64,000 nt of DNA from Pseudevernia furfuracea (GCA_022315425.1 JAIUPT010000008.1:372001-436000), one strand, 5' to 3'; positions 9,957 through 20,450 are shown, counted from the stretch's first letter. Numbers and translations: made by a program. The notes: generated by a model from the letters alone, not told the origin.

Positions 9957-11033
9957 GTTAGCCACTGCTACGGGGTGAATGTATTGCGCAGCAGTAGGTG
10001 CGGTGAAAAGATTGGCGCATTGCAATTCGGGGGTCTGGAAGGAATCTCAGGGAGGATCAGTGTAGATATAGACTGTATCGAAGAATGACTTTCTCCTCCG
10101 AGACAAGGCCATCCTATCTCCAGGAGAAGCAGCCTCCGTGTGATTCTAGAAAAGGCAGTCCGTCAGGTCCGGGGGCGCAAAGCGAGACAAGCATCCTGAG
10201 CCTCTCGCATCTAACCAGTCGCCAGGATGTGAGTACAGCAGTAATGCACCAGGATAGCTACTCAAACGGTCAGGTGGATTGTGGCAAAGTATGCAAAGAA
10301 TTGGCGTCCTTGGACCAGTCGCCCCAGTGGTTTTCAGCGTAAAGGTAGGGGCCAGTTGCCAGTCGCTGAACTTGCTGAGGAGGAGCTGCCTGATGGGGCA
10401 GCTCGGGGCTCCGGGGCTCGGATGATCGACGGTGGGGGGCCCGCTACCGCTAGCGCACAGCCGAGGCAGGTCTGATCCTCCACTCCAATTCGCTACCGTA
10501 CCTTAAGTATTCGTCTCCTCCTTCTCTTTTGAAGATGCGCCGGCGAGATCGACAATCGGCGGCCTTGGGGGCACCGTGTATTCATCTTTGGCTTCGCCCT
10601 TGCCTCGAGCTCAAGTTCCAGAAGGCGACTCCGCACAGTCATACTGTTATATGCTGTCAAAAGGCCAACTCTGAAGCATGGCAAAATTATCACTACGCAT
10701 AGACTAGAGCCGGTCTTGCGATGCAATGGAATAAAAAAAGGCAGCGCTCAAAAAATAAAAGAAACCGAAGCGGTGCCAACAAGTCTCCAAGCGTGGAATG
10801 GATGCGTTCCAATGTGGTATCATGTGACATTGGATGTCCTGCTGTGACTGCGATAAAACATGCGAACGAAGATGGTACGCTATTCTTACAGCAACCCTGG
10901 CTGTGTGCATATCGACTTCGAATTCCTATTCCCTTCAAAAACCCAAGAATGATTCTCCTCTTTCACCATCACAAATGTTCCTCTTCTCCGCGCAAACAAC
11001 GCACCATAGGAACCCTGTCTCCTGAATCACACT
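9957..11033. other. Intergenic, probable promoter of the cyclase gene on its left side
   Basis: No coding frame of natural composition was found. The left part is the presumed promoter and leader of the cyclase gene; the right part is the 3' flank of the disordered-protein gene. Confidence 0.35.
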
Positions 11034-12119
11034 TCAACTGTTCGCCCTTTTCCTCTCCCACCTTGGTTCCTGATCCCAAGGCTGCCTCATCTTCACCAAT
11101 GTTCTACTATCCTTCCTCCCATGCCCATCTAGTCTCCCATAGTCCACCGCCTTTGCAACTTTCGGCCCTTTCCTCAAATTCTCATAGCTCGTCTTCTTCG
11201 CCACCTGCATCGTATTTCCCTTGTTCATATTTGGCCTCAGTACCGCTTTCTCTGGTGAAGTAGGGAGCAGTGGGTAACGGCACAGACTCGGATCTCTTTT
11301 GGCTGCGCCTTCGGAGTGTGCCCTTGCCCGCAGTTTAGGGGGCATTTCCGGCAGAACCGTTTGAGAGCGCTCTTCGAGATCATTCTGTTTTTGTTGCGCG
11401 GCTCTAGCGTACATCCAGAAGTCTGCCGGCGGCATGGCAGGTCGTGAGCCTGGTCGCGGTGGACTTCCACCGTTCCGTAGGCTGTGGCTCTTGTGAAGAT
11501 ACTTCTCTGGTATCAAAGGGACACTGGGTCTGGTTGAGGTCGAGCTCTTGATCGTGCTGCTGCGGGATTTGCTGCTGAAAGAACTAAGGGTACTAGGGAA
11601 GGAGCTGAGCGTGCTAGGGGCGCGAGACAGCGTGGACGGGGAGATCGAGCGGCTGTAGACCGAGGAAGACGATGTTGCAGTCGTTTCGCTGCGCTCCAGA
11701 GAAGAGTGAACGGCCGTCTCAGTAATCTGCGGCAAAGGGAGATGGTTGATCGATGTAGGCAGTAGGTTCGTCTGGGACTTTGTGGGGGTTTGTGGGACAG
11801 GTCTCCTTTGAAGAGCCGGATGCCCAGTCTCCGCAGGGACCTGAAATCTTAGAGGTGGGAGCCACGAGATGCGACCTCGTGGAGGTGATTTAGGCGTCTT
11901 AGGTGGACACGGAAACAAAGCAGGGTCGCATATAGGCACATCAAAGTACTTTTCACTTGGATTATTGGAGACGGTAAAGCTTGACTCTATCGAGCTGAGT
12001 TCTGTCGATAGATGTAGTTCTTCTTCCTCATCGTGGTTTCGAGTATGTACGCCCAGTAAAGAGGAAGCGAATGGTTGTTCTGCAGTCTTAAGCGCGTATA
12101 CAATCATGCATGATGTCAT
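11034..12119 (-). CDS. Disordered serine-rich hypothetical protein, about 361 aa
   Basis: A long single frame begins at ATG 12119 (the frame stays open upstream to a TTG). The protein is rich in Ser, Pro, Thr, Arg and Lys. A block near residues 145-205 is almost pure Ser/Thr with repeated PSTLSS-type units. Several SP and TP sites suggest phosphorylation. The C-terminus is basic. No domain, signal peptide or membrane helix is visible and I do not recognise the family. The only ordered-looking segment is at the N-terminus (TSCMIVYALKTAEQPFASSL). The length of the frame and the consistent residue bias support a real gene. Confidence 0.6.
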   Translation of the reverse strand: MTSCMIVYALKTAEQPFASSLLGVHTRNHDEEEELHLSTELSSIESSFTVSNNPSEKYFDVPICDPALFPCPPKTPKSPPRGRISWLPPLRFQVPAETGHPALQRRPVPQTPTKSQTNLLPTSINHLPLPQITETAVHSSLERSETTATSSSSVYSRSISPSTLSRAPSTLSSFPSTLSSFSSKSRSSTIKSSTSTRPSVPLIPEKYLHKSHSLRNGGSPPRPGSRPAMPPADFWMYARAAQQKQNDLEERSQTVLPEMPPKLRARAHSEGAAKRDPSLCRYPLLPTSPEKAVLRPNMNKGNTMQVAKKTSYENLRKGPKVAKAVDYGRLDGHGRKDSRTLVKMRQPWDQEPRWERKRANS

Positions 12120-12170
12120 ACTAATGAACGGATTAGTACTGGCCAAGTCACTACGGTAGATTTGACAATC

Positions 12171-12715
12171 TCACAGTGCCAAAAGTGACCCGGCGACACT
12201 GAACCTTTGGATCATGCAGCCATCAATCCCTACACCTGCCAAAGTTTCACTTCCATTGGCTGCACAGAATGGGGCCTTGGATGCTGTTACTAATCCGGGA
12301 ACTGCTGCTGCCACCCAAAACAAGACCATCGCCCTAGAAATCATCAAGCACGCGGAGCGCAGGATGTTCTTCTGGTGACGATAGGGAAATGGGCCACTTT
12401 TGAAGTATCGCCAAGAGACGATCTGATGGAGCAGCAAATACGTAATGGACAGAGCCGCCTAACCGATAGGATTTCAGCGTTGACTAGCTTGTAGAGCTCG
12501 AAGGTGGTACTCACTGCAGTTAGCATGGGACTGGCGCCCGCAATGGTCACTTCGTTACCAGGACCAATTATAAGATAAATAGCCCCGGCGCTGTTAACTC
12601 CGGAAAGCACGAGCAAGCCATATTGAAAAGCAACGAGAGCTCTCTGGGACCTCTGACTCGCCACCCGCTGGGGAGATCCTTGAATTTGCCACGAAAGCAT
12701 ATTGGCGGCTGACAT
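12171..12715 (-). CDS. Small membrane protein, two exons, about 167 aa
   Basis: Exon 1 is 12464-12715 and exon 2 is 12171-12422; the 41-bp intron has GTTAGG and CAG ends and joins two 252-nt exons in phase 0. Hydrophobic helices are visible at about residues 26-50 (ALVAFQYGLLVLSGVNSAG onward) and about 113-130 (MVLFWVAAAVPGLVTA). A short hydrophobic end (FSVAGSLLAL) follows a lumenal-looking segment with two cysteines and an NGS glycosylation site. The pattern recalls small fungal MARVEL-like membrane proteins, but I cannot assign a family. The intron is at the short limit, so the junction is tentative. Confidence 0.5.
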
Positions 12716-12979
12716 TTGAAAATCAAATGCTTGAATAGGCCGTCAGTATCCGGAGCAATTTCCGGTCAGCAGCACCTCCGAACAGGATCCTTAGACGTAC
12801 AAAAGGGACGTATAATGAGCATGCTCAGTTACTTTATATAGAATTGTATTGAGAGTGAACCGGATGGCTGGTGACGACGAGGGTCCCTCTCCAGCTTCGT
12901 TTCGTCAGGAGATACCAAGCTGAAACATGTCGGAATGCGTGGGTTGGTCGACATTCCACGCGTCCCAAACATGAGATTG

Positions 12980-13891
12980 TCACCCACCACCATCGTAGGA
13001 TTTACGGCGCTTCCTCGACCTCGTTAAGATGGGCTCCTCGGGATCGTATACATCAGTTGAATCCTTCTTTCTCTTTCCACTGAATGTCTGTTCCGCTGTG
13101 GTCCCAGATGAAGGTCTGACTTGAGCGTCAACGTTAGTCCCGGACCCCGCATCCCCAGAGGACCAGCCACTCCATTGAGCCGTCTCCTCATCAACGTTCC
13201 AGATAATCCTGCCCTCCCTGAGACTAACATCGGAGGCTTTGAGCCACATCGCCACAACGTCCCCAGTCTTCCTCCCAACCTCCTGGGTCCCAGCTTTGGG
13301 CTTCACGTTCATTCCATGATCTGCGTTTTGGACGACTACCCTCCAAGTTTTACAGCTCATCCTTATCCGAACTTCCTCGAGTCTTTCAAGATCGCACATC
13401 TCGTCGCGCTCCCCACTGATGAAGATGACTCTGGTGGATGCTGGCAAATCTAGCAACACTTGGTCTCGAGTTTCTTTGGCGGTGTGTAGCGGATAGCTCA
13501 CAAGTACTAGATGAGTTGCATTTTCCGTAGCGGCCATGACTGCAGCTCGGGCACCCATACTGCGCCCTCCTAGGCAACGTGGAATTGTAACATTCGAAAC
13601 CGACGCAATGACTTCAGTGAACATCCTGATTCTGGACTTCAAATTCATGTTGCCCTGGAAGCAAAGAATGCTTGATTTCCGAGAATGCGATGCAAAGCCA
13701 TGAATAAAATTAGCAATTGCATCGGATTGCAAAGTGCCACCTGCACCGTGCGTGAAGACAAGAGCGGCGTCCGCGCGAGCAAGATCGCCAGCATTTTTGG
13801 TAGTATATATGCAATTTATCGGAGCTTTAGGAGGAAATGGGACCTGCAGAGAACGTTGTGCAAGAGGCTCTGCCGGGTCTTCCCCCGACAT
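12980..13891 (-). CDS. Alpha/beta hydrolase of the TEX30/KANL3 type, 303 aa
   Basis: The product has the order expected for this fold: FTHGAGG oxyanion-type loop near residue 46, nucleophile elbow GRSMG (Ser at about 111), acid in GERDEMC (Asp about 163) and His in NADHGMNV (about 192). This spacing and the TEX30/KANL3-type HGAGG motif place it with the small hydrolase domain of animal KANL3 and TEX30; bacterial relatives exist too. The substrate is unknown. The last 60 residues are polar and end in a basic RSRKRRK cluster that could be a nuclear localisation signal. ATG 13891 was chosen because the upstream part of the frame has no ATG start. Confidence 0.78.
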   Translation of the reverse strand: MSGEDPAEPLAQRSLQVPFPPKAPINCIYTTKNAGDLARADAALVFTHGAGGTLQSDAIANFIHGFASHSRKSSILCFQGNMNLKSRIRMFTEVIASVSNVTIPRCLGGRSMGARAAVMAATENATHLVLVSYPLHTAKETRDQVLLDLPASTRVIFISGERDEMCDLERLEEVRIRMSCKTWRVVVQNADHGMNVKPKAGTQEVGRKTGDVVAMWLKASDVSLREGRIIWNVDEETAQWSGWSSGDAGSGTNVDAQVRPSSGTTAEQTFSGKRKKDSTDVYDPEEPILTRSRKRRKSYDGGG

Positions 13892-14904
13892 CCTGCTTTG
13901 GGTTCGTTTGGGCTTTGCACTATGCCACCAAACTACCCACCAATGTAAGGAGAACACTTGTGTTAGGGCAGCTAGTGTCGATAACTGTCCCAAGACGATT
14001 GCGATGGACTGTATCACGAATCTCTGTAAAGAACTGACTTCGATGAAATTATTGCACCCCAAGAAGGAAGGTGCTGCCGGAAGGCTTCCCAGCTATCCCC
14101 CATATAGATTAGAGTAGTGGTGCTTGGCGGGAGTTCTTGTATCGCTACAGCCACTCCCGTTATACCTTTTCGAGTGACCCCTGCTTGACAGGGCGTTAGT
14201 GGGCCTTAATATCGCGCATCGCATGGCGGGTTTGTTTAATGCTATTCATGGATTTGGTAGACGTGTCATTTGCAGGGGATGGGTCTCATTTGGGAGCAGC
14301 ATACTCTATGTAACTGCTTTCCACCAGCGTTTGACTCCTCTTTCAGAGCATTAAGGTAGCATTCTTTCGTCCCGCCCGCCCACGCCTGTTACATGTATAT
14401 GGCTTCGTTTTTCACTCCAGGTCTGTGCTTCTACAAGCATTGGGAGTTTTCTAACGCTAGGGTACAAGAACACGCCTAGTCAGGCCTCTGTCGGCTCAGA
14501 GTCCTGGCGTTGGACGGCCCAATCAACTATCTACAGAGTTCTGTATAGCCTCATGTTTTGTCGTTTTTGTCACGTGCGAATCAAGGACACTCAGTTCACG
14601 ATTTCTTCGAAGGTTCTGCCTGCAGATAGCTTTGAACGTGGACGTCGTCTCCACGAACAGTAATTCAAGCTCGAACATTCCAGACACTTCTCCCATCTTT
14701 TTATACAAGTCTGGAGATCGACCTCTTGCGTCTCGCATTGACCGAAAGCAAATTCGGACTCAATTAACGATGATCACATCCATTCCAATTGGATGTATCT
14801 GAGTCTTGGGTCGGGGAAACCATATATTAAACCATCCTCGCCTCGTGGTTTTCTCTGCCCACCTCAGATACAGAGGCACTGGAATACACACGTGGATTGT
14901 CAAA
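13892..14904. other. Intergenic between two minus-strand genes
   Basis: About 1 kb without a convincing coding frame. It should hold the hydrolase promoter at its left and the 3' flank of the Tm-1-like gene at its right. No repeat or RNA gene was seen. Confidence 0.4.
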
Positions 14905-16176
14905 TCACAAGTCTTGCTCTATCAGTTGCATTAAGGCCTTAGCCATGTCTGTTGAAAAGCCGTCATCATTGATAGCCCTATGATCTTTCAGAACAGCGAT
15001 GCCACTACCATCAAGTCCTCGAGCGACAGCATCAAACAAAGCCTTGTCTGCAGCTTCATCGTAGTAGGGTCCACCTTTTGTCGAGATCATGCTTACACCG
15101 CCCATAGGTATGAAGACTCGCACCCTGTCCGGGTGTTTGACATATGTCCTCAATTTTTCCGCAAGTTGCTTTCCCAACGTCTCGCACTCACTCACTGAGG
15201 TGCGCATCAATGTGATATCTGGATTGTGTTCATAGAGTAATCTCTCGCTAAATTGATCAGGGACAGATGCTCGTGGTCCGAAGTTGACAATATCCAAAGC
15301 TCCTAAACTCACAACCTGCGGAGTCCCCGTACGCGCTGCAGCAGTGAGTCTGTCAGGTCCACCCTTCATGATACCACCGACAAGTTCATCTGCAAGCTCC
15401 GTCGTTGTCAAATCTAGTACACCATCAATCCGGAGCTGCAAGATGAGCTTCTCCATCGCCCGTCCTCCAACCCCAGTTGCGTGGAATACGAAGACTTCGT
15501 AGCCATGTCTCTCGAGCTCAATTCTCGCCGCATCGACTGCTGGGGTAGTGACACCGAACATCGTGATTGCGATGCTTTTCTTTCTTTTCCCACCAGATGC
15601 GCTCGCCTGTATTTTCCTTTCAAGGCGACCATTGTAGGCTTTGGCGGCACCCGCAATCATTCCGGCTGCATTCTCAAGAATTGCATTCAAGATCGAATTT
15701 TGACCGGCGATATCTACCACGCTGTACATCATCGTGATATCGGTCTCACCAACAAAGTTACTCACATTGCCAGATGCGACTGTTGAGACTATCAATTTGG
15801 GGAATCCGATCGGGAAGGCGGAGCGCATCACAGATGCTCCCAAAGAAGTGCCTCCCGAGCCCCCTATGCAGATGGCTCCAGCGACGATTCTACGGGAATG
15901 GAGCTCGGTTACCAGGGACGACGCTGCAGAAATCATCGTTTCAATAACTTGGCCTCGCTCCATTGTGTCCATTTCGGGCTGTACCGACAGGTGCGAGAGA
16001 ACATCGGCATGGGTGTACTCAATGTCACGATGGGAGATAGGGTTGCGTCCAACGTCCATAAGTCTAACGTCGACGCCATGTTGGAGTATGTGCGATCGTA
16101 CGTAGAGGAGCTCTGATAGCTTGGTGTCGCAGGTACCTAAGAGCAGAATGAAGGGGTCTGAATTAATGGTGGCCAT
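14905..16176 (-). CDS. UPF0261 / Tm-1-like ATP-binding domain protein, 423 aa
   Basis: An intronless frame from ATG 16176 gives a full-length UPF0261 protein, the family of the N-terminal half of tomato Tm-1. Family features visible are the start FILLLGTCDTKLSELLY, the glycine loop GAICIGGSGGTSLG near residue 110, the VASGNVSNFVGETDI segment, and a late GVSMISTKGGPYYDE segment. In bacteria these proteins are usually encoded beside a TIM-barrel partner, and in plants the two are fused. Here the partner is the divergent gene starting 285 bp away, so a joint function is likely. The biochemical reaction is not established. Confidence 0.92.
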   Translation of the reverse strand: MATINSDPFILLLGTCDTKLSELLYVRSHILQHGVDVRLMDVGRNPISHRDIEYTHADVLSHLSVQPEMDTMERGQVIETMISAASSLVTELHSRRIVAGAICIGGSGGTSLGASVMRSAFPIGFPKLIVSTVASGNVSNFVGETDITMMYSVVDIAGQNSILNAILENAAGMIAGAAKAYNGRLERKIQASASGGKRKKSIAITMFGVTTPAVDAARIELERHGYEVFVFHATGVGGRAMEKLILQLRIDGVLDLTTTELADELVGGIMKGGPDRLTAAARTGTPQVVSLGALDIVNFGPRASVPDQFSERLLYEHNPDITLMRTSVSECETLGKQLAEKLRTYVKHPDRVRVFIPMGGVSMISTKGGPYYDEAADKALFDAVARGLDGSGIAVLKDHRAINDDGFSTDMAKALMQLIEQDL

Positions 16177-16461
16177 AGTCATCGTCAATAGCCTAATGTT
16201 CGGACCAGGACAGAATGACAAAGCGAACGCTGTGATATAATCTGCCCAGAGAAAGCGGTGTATCCACATCGAGTCAGGAAAGGATGCACGATGACATCGG
16301 GTGACGTCAAAGCGCATGACAGTTCTACATCATTTCACCACCACCTGCAAAAACAGCCGAGTCTTGATCCCTTTGCACTGGAAATTGCTGCCATTTATAC
16401 AATCCTTTCCCGGAGTCTAGCAACCGGAAAAATAACTTTGGCTACCATCCTACCAGGAAAG
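16177..16461. promoter_or_regulatory. Shared divergent promoter with a palindromic CRE
   Basis: The 285 bp between the start codons of the UPF0261 gene (left) and the TIM-barrel gene (right) must hold both promoters. Near its middle, at 16302-16309, lies TGACGTCA, the full palindromic cAMP-response element bound by CREB/ATF-type bZIP factors. The palindrome could serve both directions. Binding is inferred from the site alone. Confidence 0.55.
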
Positions 16462-17515
16462 ATGCCTCGTCCCACCAATAGGACAGAAGTACTCGCTCGT
16501 TTGCGTGACACGATTGCATCTGGCAAGGCAATCCTTGGAGCGGGAGCTGGTAAATTCTTCTCGCCCTGTCCACTCGGCGTTTAAGATAAATGTTCCTAGG
16601 AATTGGACTGTCAGCAAAGTTCATCGAAAAGGGTGGCGCAGATCTGATTATTGTTTACAACTCCGGCCGTTTCCGTATGGCGGGAAGAGGCTCCCTTGCA
16701 GGGATGATGCCCTATGGTGATGCCAATGCTATCGTTTTAGACATGGTCAGTCTCCAAAATTTAGAAGAAATTTATTTTTGTCTGGACGGGGTCGTTTGGC
16801 AAGATTGCACGCTCTTGGACCACATCTCTGATGTGATTGGGTAGGCTACCGAGATATTGACCGTGATCGAGTCTACCGCGGTCCTGGCTGGCGTTTGCGC
16901 TACTGACCCCTACCGCTCCATGCCTCAGTTCTTGCAGCAGCTGAAAGATCTAGGCTTCTGTGGAGTTCAGAACTTCCCTACTGTTGGCCTCGTAGATGGC
17001 AACTTCCGCAAGAACCTGGAGGCCACCGGGATGTCCTACCAGAAAGAAGTCGAGATGGTTCGAACAGCTCGTCAAATGGATCTGCTAACGGCAGCATATG
17101 TTTTCAATGTTGATGAGGGGGAGCGCATGATCAAGGCTGGCGCTGATGTTATAGTGGTTCATCTTGGCCTTACTACTGGCGGTAGTGTAGGAGCTGGTGA
17201 CTCCGAGATCACTTTAGATGACTGCGTGGAAACGATACAGATGATCAGAGATGCTTGTGTGAAGATCGAGCCAGATATCATTGTGCTTTGCCATGGCGGA
17301 CCTGTATCAGGTGAGAATTTTCTGTCACCCGATGTGAGGGCGAAAATAGCTGAACGTCGTGATACACAGGCGTAGAGGATGCTCGTTACGTGTTGGACCG
17401 AGTTCATGGCATCCATGGCTTCTTCGGTGCAAGTAGCATGGAAAGACTACCGGCAGAAGTTGCTATCCAGCAAAATGCGAAAAGATTCAAGGACATCAAG
17501 ATTGGGTCCCGCTAG
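16462..17515 (+). CDS. TIM-barrel protein, PEP-hydrolase/Tm-1 C-terminal type, 281 aa
   Basis: Four exons (16462-16549, 16600-16745, 16845-17310, 17370-17515) join in frame over introns of 50, 99 and 59 bp with standard GT-AG ends. The protein matches the TIM-barrel domain found at the C-terminus of plant Tm-1 and as a stand-alone bacterial protein. Visible features are the early GAGAGIGLSAKFIEKGGAD, IIVYNSGRFRMAGRGSLAG, MPYGDANAI, GVQNFPTVGL, VVHLGLTTGG and a late HGGPVS. The length fits the single domain. It shares a 285-bp promoter with the UPF0261 gene, which implies co-expression. The catalytic reaction is unproven. Confidence 0.9.
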
Positions 17516-18572
17516 ATTCTTCGACGATTTCTAGTTTCAGTCTATGTTTATCTTGGGGAGAAAGGGGGTTATGAAATAAATATTCTGATTTGAATGGCAA
17601 GAGACTGTTGTTCGAATCATCTTTCTTGTGGATCCAGAAAGGATGACTGAGTGTTCCATCAAGGGTCATAATAGATGTGTCAAAAGTTCCTGGCCAAGAA
17701 ATTTTTTTTCTGTGGGCGAAACCTACACGAAGAAGACACTCCCTTCCGAGGCTGTCCAACTCGTTACTCGTCGTTTCCTCTTTCATCTCCTTTGCTCGTA
17801 CACTCGCAGGACTCTGTTGGAAGGTTCCAAGAGCCCCACAAAACAAGCATCTTGAAAACACAAACGACTTTCTCCTTTTGCCTCGCAATGATAGTGACGT
17901 ACTTACTATAAAATTGGTCAATAGAGCGCTAGGGTGGTATGGCACAACATGCGGTAATGTGTTTTGTTGATCATGACAGCCGATAGTGCTATTTACAGCT
18001 AGAGCTCATTGCCATAATACAGAATCTTCATCAAGGACATCGTGGCAAAAATTTATGATTCTTTTAGATGTTAAGCTTATTCTTCCACCAAAAAGTCCAT
18101 TCGCTGATACTGATCCAAAAATAGAACAATAGCTTCATGCCTCATGCCTTACTTTGATTGGATCTATATGTGCAAGGGTGACCTTGCAATTCTCGGCGCT
18201 GTCGGATGCATTGATGTCAAATCATCACTCGCAAGAACCAATCACAGATACAAATTGCGGTCTTGCAAGTATCAGGGGCGCACCCCAGTCCACAAAGTCC
18301 ACCACGTTCGTCGACTTGTCCGAGTCGCCTATCCAGTGCGAGGAATTTACTGGAAACGACGGAAACTCCGGATCTGCAGCTTACCAGCATTGTCATGCTT
18401 ACAGCCGATGACAAACCTCAGCTCTCACCGACTCTTGAAGAGTTATATTTGTGAGCCTGGCGCCCATAGTAGATCAACACTTTTTCTCAATTCACAGTCA
18501 ACACTGAACAACTGCTTCCTTAGTGCACGAGACTTCAAGTCCCTACATCGTAATCACATCCACTCGAAGAAA
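17516..18572. other. Intergenic, AT-rich
   Basis: No supported gene. A minus-strand frame of 149 codons overlaps the end of the TIM-barrel gene but has no family resemblance. The right end is the presumed promoter of the small secreted protein gene. Confidence 0.35.
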
Positions 18573-18880
18573 ATGCATCTCTCAAAGGTCGTCGCTACAG
18601 CCGCCGGTTTGTTATCATCGGCTCTCGCTCAGGTAGATACAAGCCCGGTTTCTGTCTGCACCCATGGCAAAGATTGATAGCCTCCAAGAATCAGACCGCA
18701 CCCTCTACCACCCTCGCTACCTCGACGTGCTCCCCGCAAAGCGCTGCTGCCTGCCCTACGCCCTATGATCCTTGCTGTGCTTTCATCTGCGCCGAGGCTC
18801 AGGTCCCTTTTCAAGTCTGCTTGCCGACCAATCAGACCGTCCTCGCTGTCTGCACCGCTTGCCCGTCTCCTACTTCGTGA
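18573..18880 (+). CDS. Small secreted cysteine-rich protein, 83 aa
   Basis: Exon 1 (18573-18632) encodes a clear signal peptide, MHLSKVVATAAGLLSSALA, with cleavage expected before Gln. A 56-bp intron (GTAGAT to CAAG) leads in phase 0 to exon 2 (18689-18880). The mature chain of about 64 residues has eight cysteines in the order C, C, CC, C, C, C, C and two NQT glycosylation sites. The size, secretion signal and even cysteine number fit a small secreted effector-like or cell-surface protein. The spacing does not match hydrophobins or CFEM domains, so no family is assigned. The acceptor was chosen because it alone keeps both the signal peptide and the cysteine frame. Confidence 0.6.
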
Positions 18881-19453
18881 GCAAAGAGGGACGGCATGAA
18901 AGGGTAGAAGATTGAATTTGGATAAGATTATACGTCTCCAAGAGCGCCAGGACAAATATTAGTCATAGGGTCAGGACAAAGTGGTGAAACGATTCGTGGC
19001 ATTTTAAGTTCATTTGAAGTTATAAATCTAAAACCACTGTTTCTACAAGCCCGTTGCGTGAAAAGAGTGACGTTGACGCTGATCAATCGGCAAGTATCTC
19101 TCTTCAACCCCAACCTCCTTCAATCCAAAAGCAATCTCAGCTCATCATTTCCCCCCATCTTTATGTTAATTCCAGTATTCACACTCTACTTCTGACCGCA
19201 ATGAGCAGATAGCATTAGCTCGCACAGGTAAGTCAATTAAGGTCGACTACCGATGCAAAAAGCTGACTGCTAGACGAACTTTGTTATCGCCACGATTGCC
19301 GCCGCTCAGAGTTTTGAGCAATCACGGCCGGATGTCAGGGTCTCTTTCCATAGAGTAGTCTGAAAGTCACTGTCTATTCCACTCATAAGAAGCCGCATAA
19401 GTAAAACGTAGATATCCTAGTAGCATTCATGTCACTACTTATTCCGTTGTCGC
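18881..19453. other. Intergenic
   Basis: No coding frame of natural composition or RNA gene was recognised. Confidence 0.35.
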
Positions 19454-19821
19454 CTATGAAGCTTTTTTTCCATCGCGAATCTTTTCTTTTGGATCAACGC
19501 CTTCGCCGAGTTTCCTGGCTAGTAAGAAGTCAAGCACGTCAAGAAGGGTCTGCATGGCCTGATTGATTTGTATGTCTGAGCGTTCACCGGCCTGTCGACG
19601 GAGGGTGTCTGGGATGATGGTATTGATCGAGATCACGTCTTGGGTGATCTCGTTGCACATGTCCGCATTGTCGTTGGCGCGCGGACGAATTTGTTTGGGG
19701 CTGCGGAGATGGGACTCAATGATGTTGTACTGATTGAGGTAGAGGTGTTCGAATTGGAGGGGCGTCCGAAAGCCAGAAGAGCATTCAGGAAGATGCTGTA
19801 AGGGAGAGAGGTGTGGTGCAT
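19454..19821 (-). pseudogene. Small, possibly secreted protein gene with split frame
   Basis: Two frames seem to encode one product. The first starts at ATG 19821 and gives a signal-like N-terminus (LPYSIFLNALLAFG). The second, shifted by one base, is open from about 19825 and gives a natural-looking helical protein running through FEHLYLNQYNIIESHLRS and MCNEITQDVISINTI to LLDVLDFLLARKLGEG, ending at 19454. Either a splice I could not resolve joins them or the gene carries a frameshift. No family is recognised. An acceptor-like CTTACAG at about 19800 could start the second exon if an upstream exon exists. Confidence 0.35.
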
Positions 19822-20450
19822 GTTTCTTTTATGGATAATGAGAGTGAGATCTCAAAGAAGAGTTGAAATGAGTGATGAAGCAAGGCTCTTATAGTGACTT
19901 CGGCACGGTCCATCTGCGAGACTTTCCTGCGACTAACCACCTGAAGGCAACGTGCCCAACCGCCCGCCCCCAATTCTTGGACTATCAGTCGGGTCAGTTC
20001 ATATACAGTTCGTTCATGAATTAGAGAAGGGACGGATTTGCTAACCGTTACGACTAAACCAAAAGGTGATCACTGAGGATAAGTCACTACAATGGACCAT
20101 ATACATCAGTTGTAGACTTGCTTAGCGTACGACCGCTCGCCCATCTGAATTTGCCTCAGCTCTCAGACGTGTCTAATTCCACCCTCCCTTTACCTCTTTG
20201 AGTGGTGATCCGTTATTTACTTCATCTTATACCCGATTCGGTAAGGTTCTTACCCCAAAGGGATAGCTCGGGTGTGGGGGGAGCGTCTGAGGACTGAGGC
20301 AACAACAGAAAAAGGAAAGCACCGCAACACCATTGTACCAACGCCAATAGGAATCGAACCTATTACAACTACTAAACCAACTCCAGAACGACAACAGCAA
20401 ACGACTTTGTTCTTGCGCCTGGGGGAAGCTTCCTGCGCATCAAAGTAGCC
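19822..20450. other. Intergenic with an isolated tRNA T-arm-like hairpin
   Basis: No gene is supported. On the minus strand near 20350-20367 a perfect B-box, GGTTCGATTCC, sits in a 5-bp stem, but the rest of a tRNA is missing (see rejected items). Confidence 0.35.

Noticed and set aside
6126..13891. A terpenoid biosynthetic gene cluster
   Set aside because: No P450, prenyltransferase, oxidoreductase or transporter lies beside the cyclase homologue, and its class I site is degraded.
17496..17945. 149-codon minus-strand frame
   Set aside because: It overlaps the last exon of the TIM-barrel gene, has no motif and looks like a chance frame.
20345..20380. tRNA on the minus strand (perfect B-box GGTTCGATTCC in a 5-bp stem, with TGGTTTAGTAG just upstream resembling an A-box)
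   Set aside because: The A-box-like and B-box sequences are only about 10 nt apart, leaving no room for an anticodon arm, and no matching acceptor stem was found.
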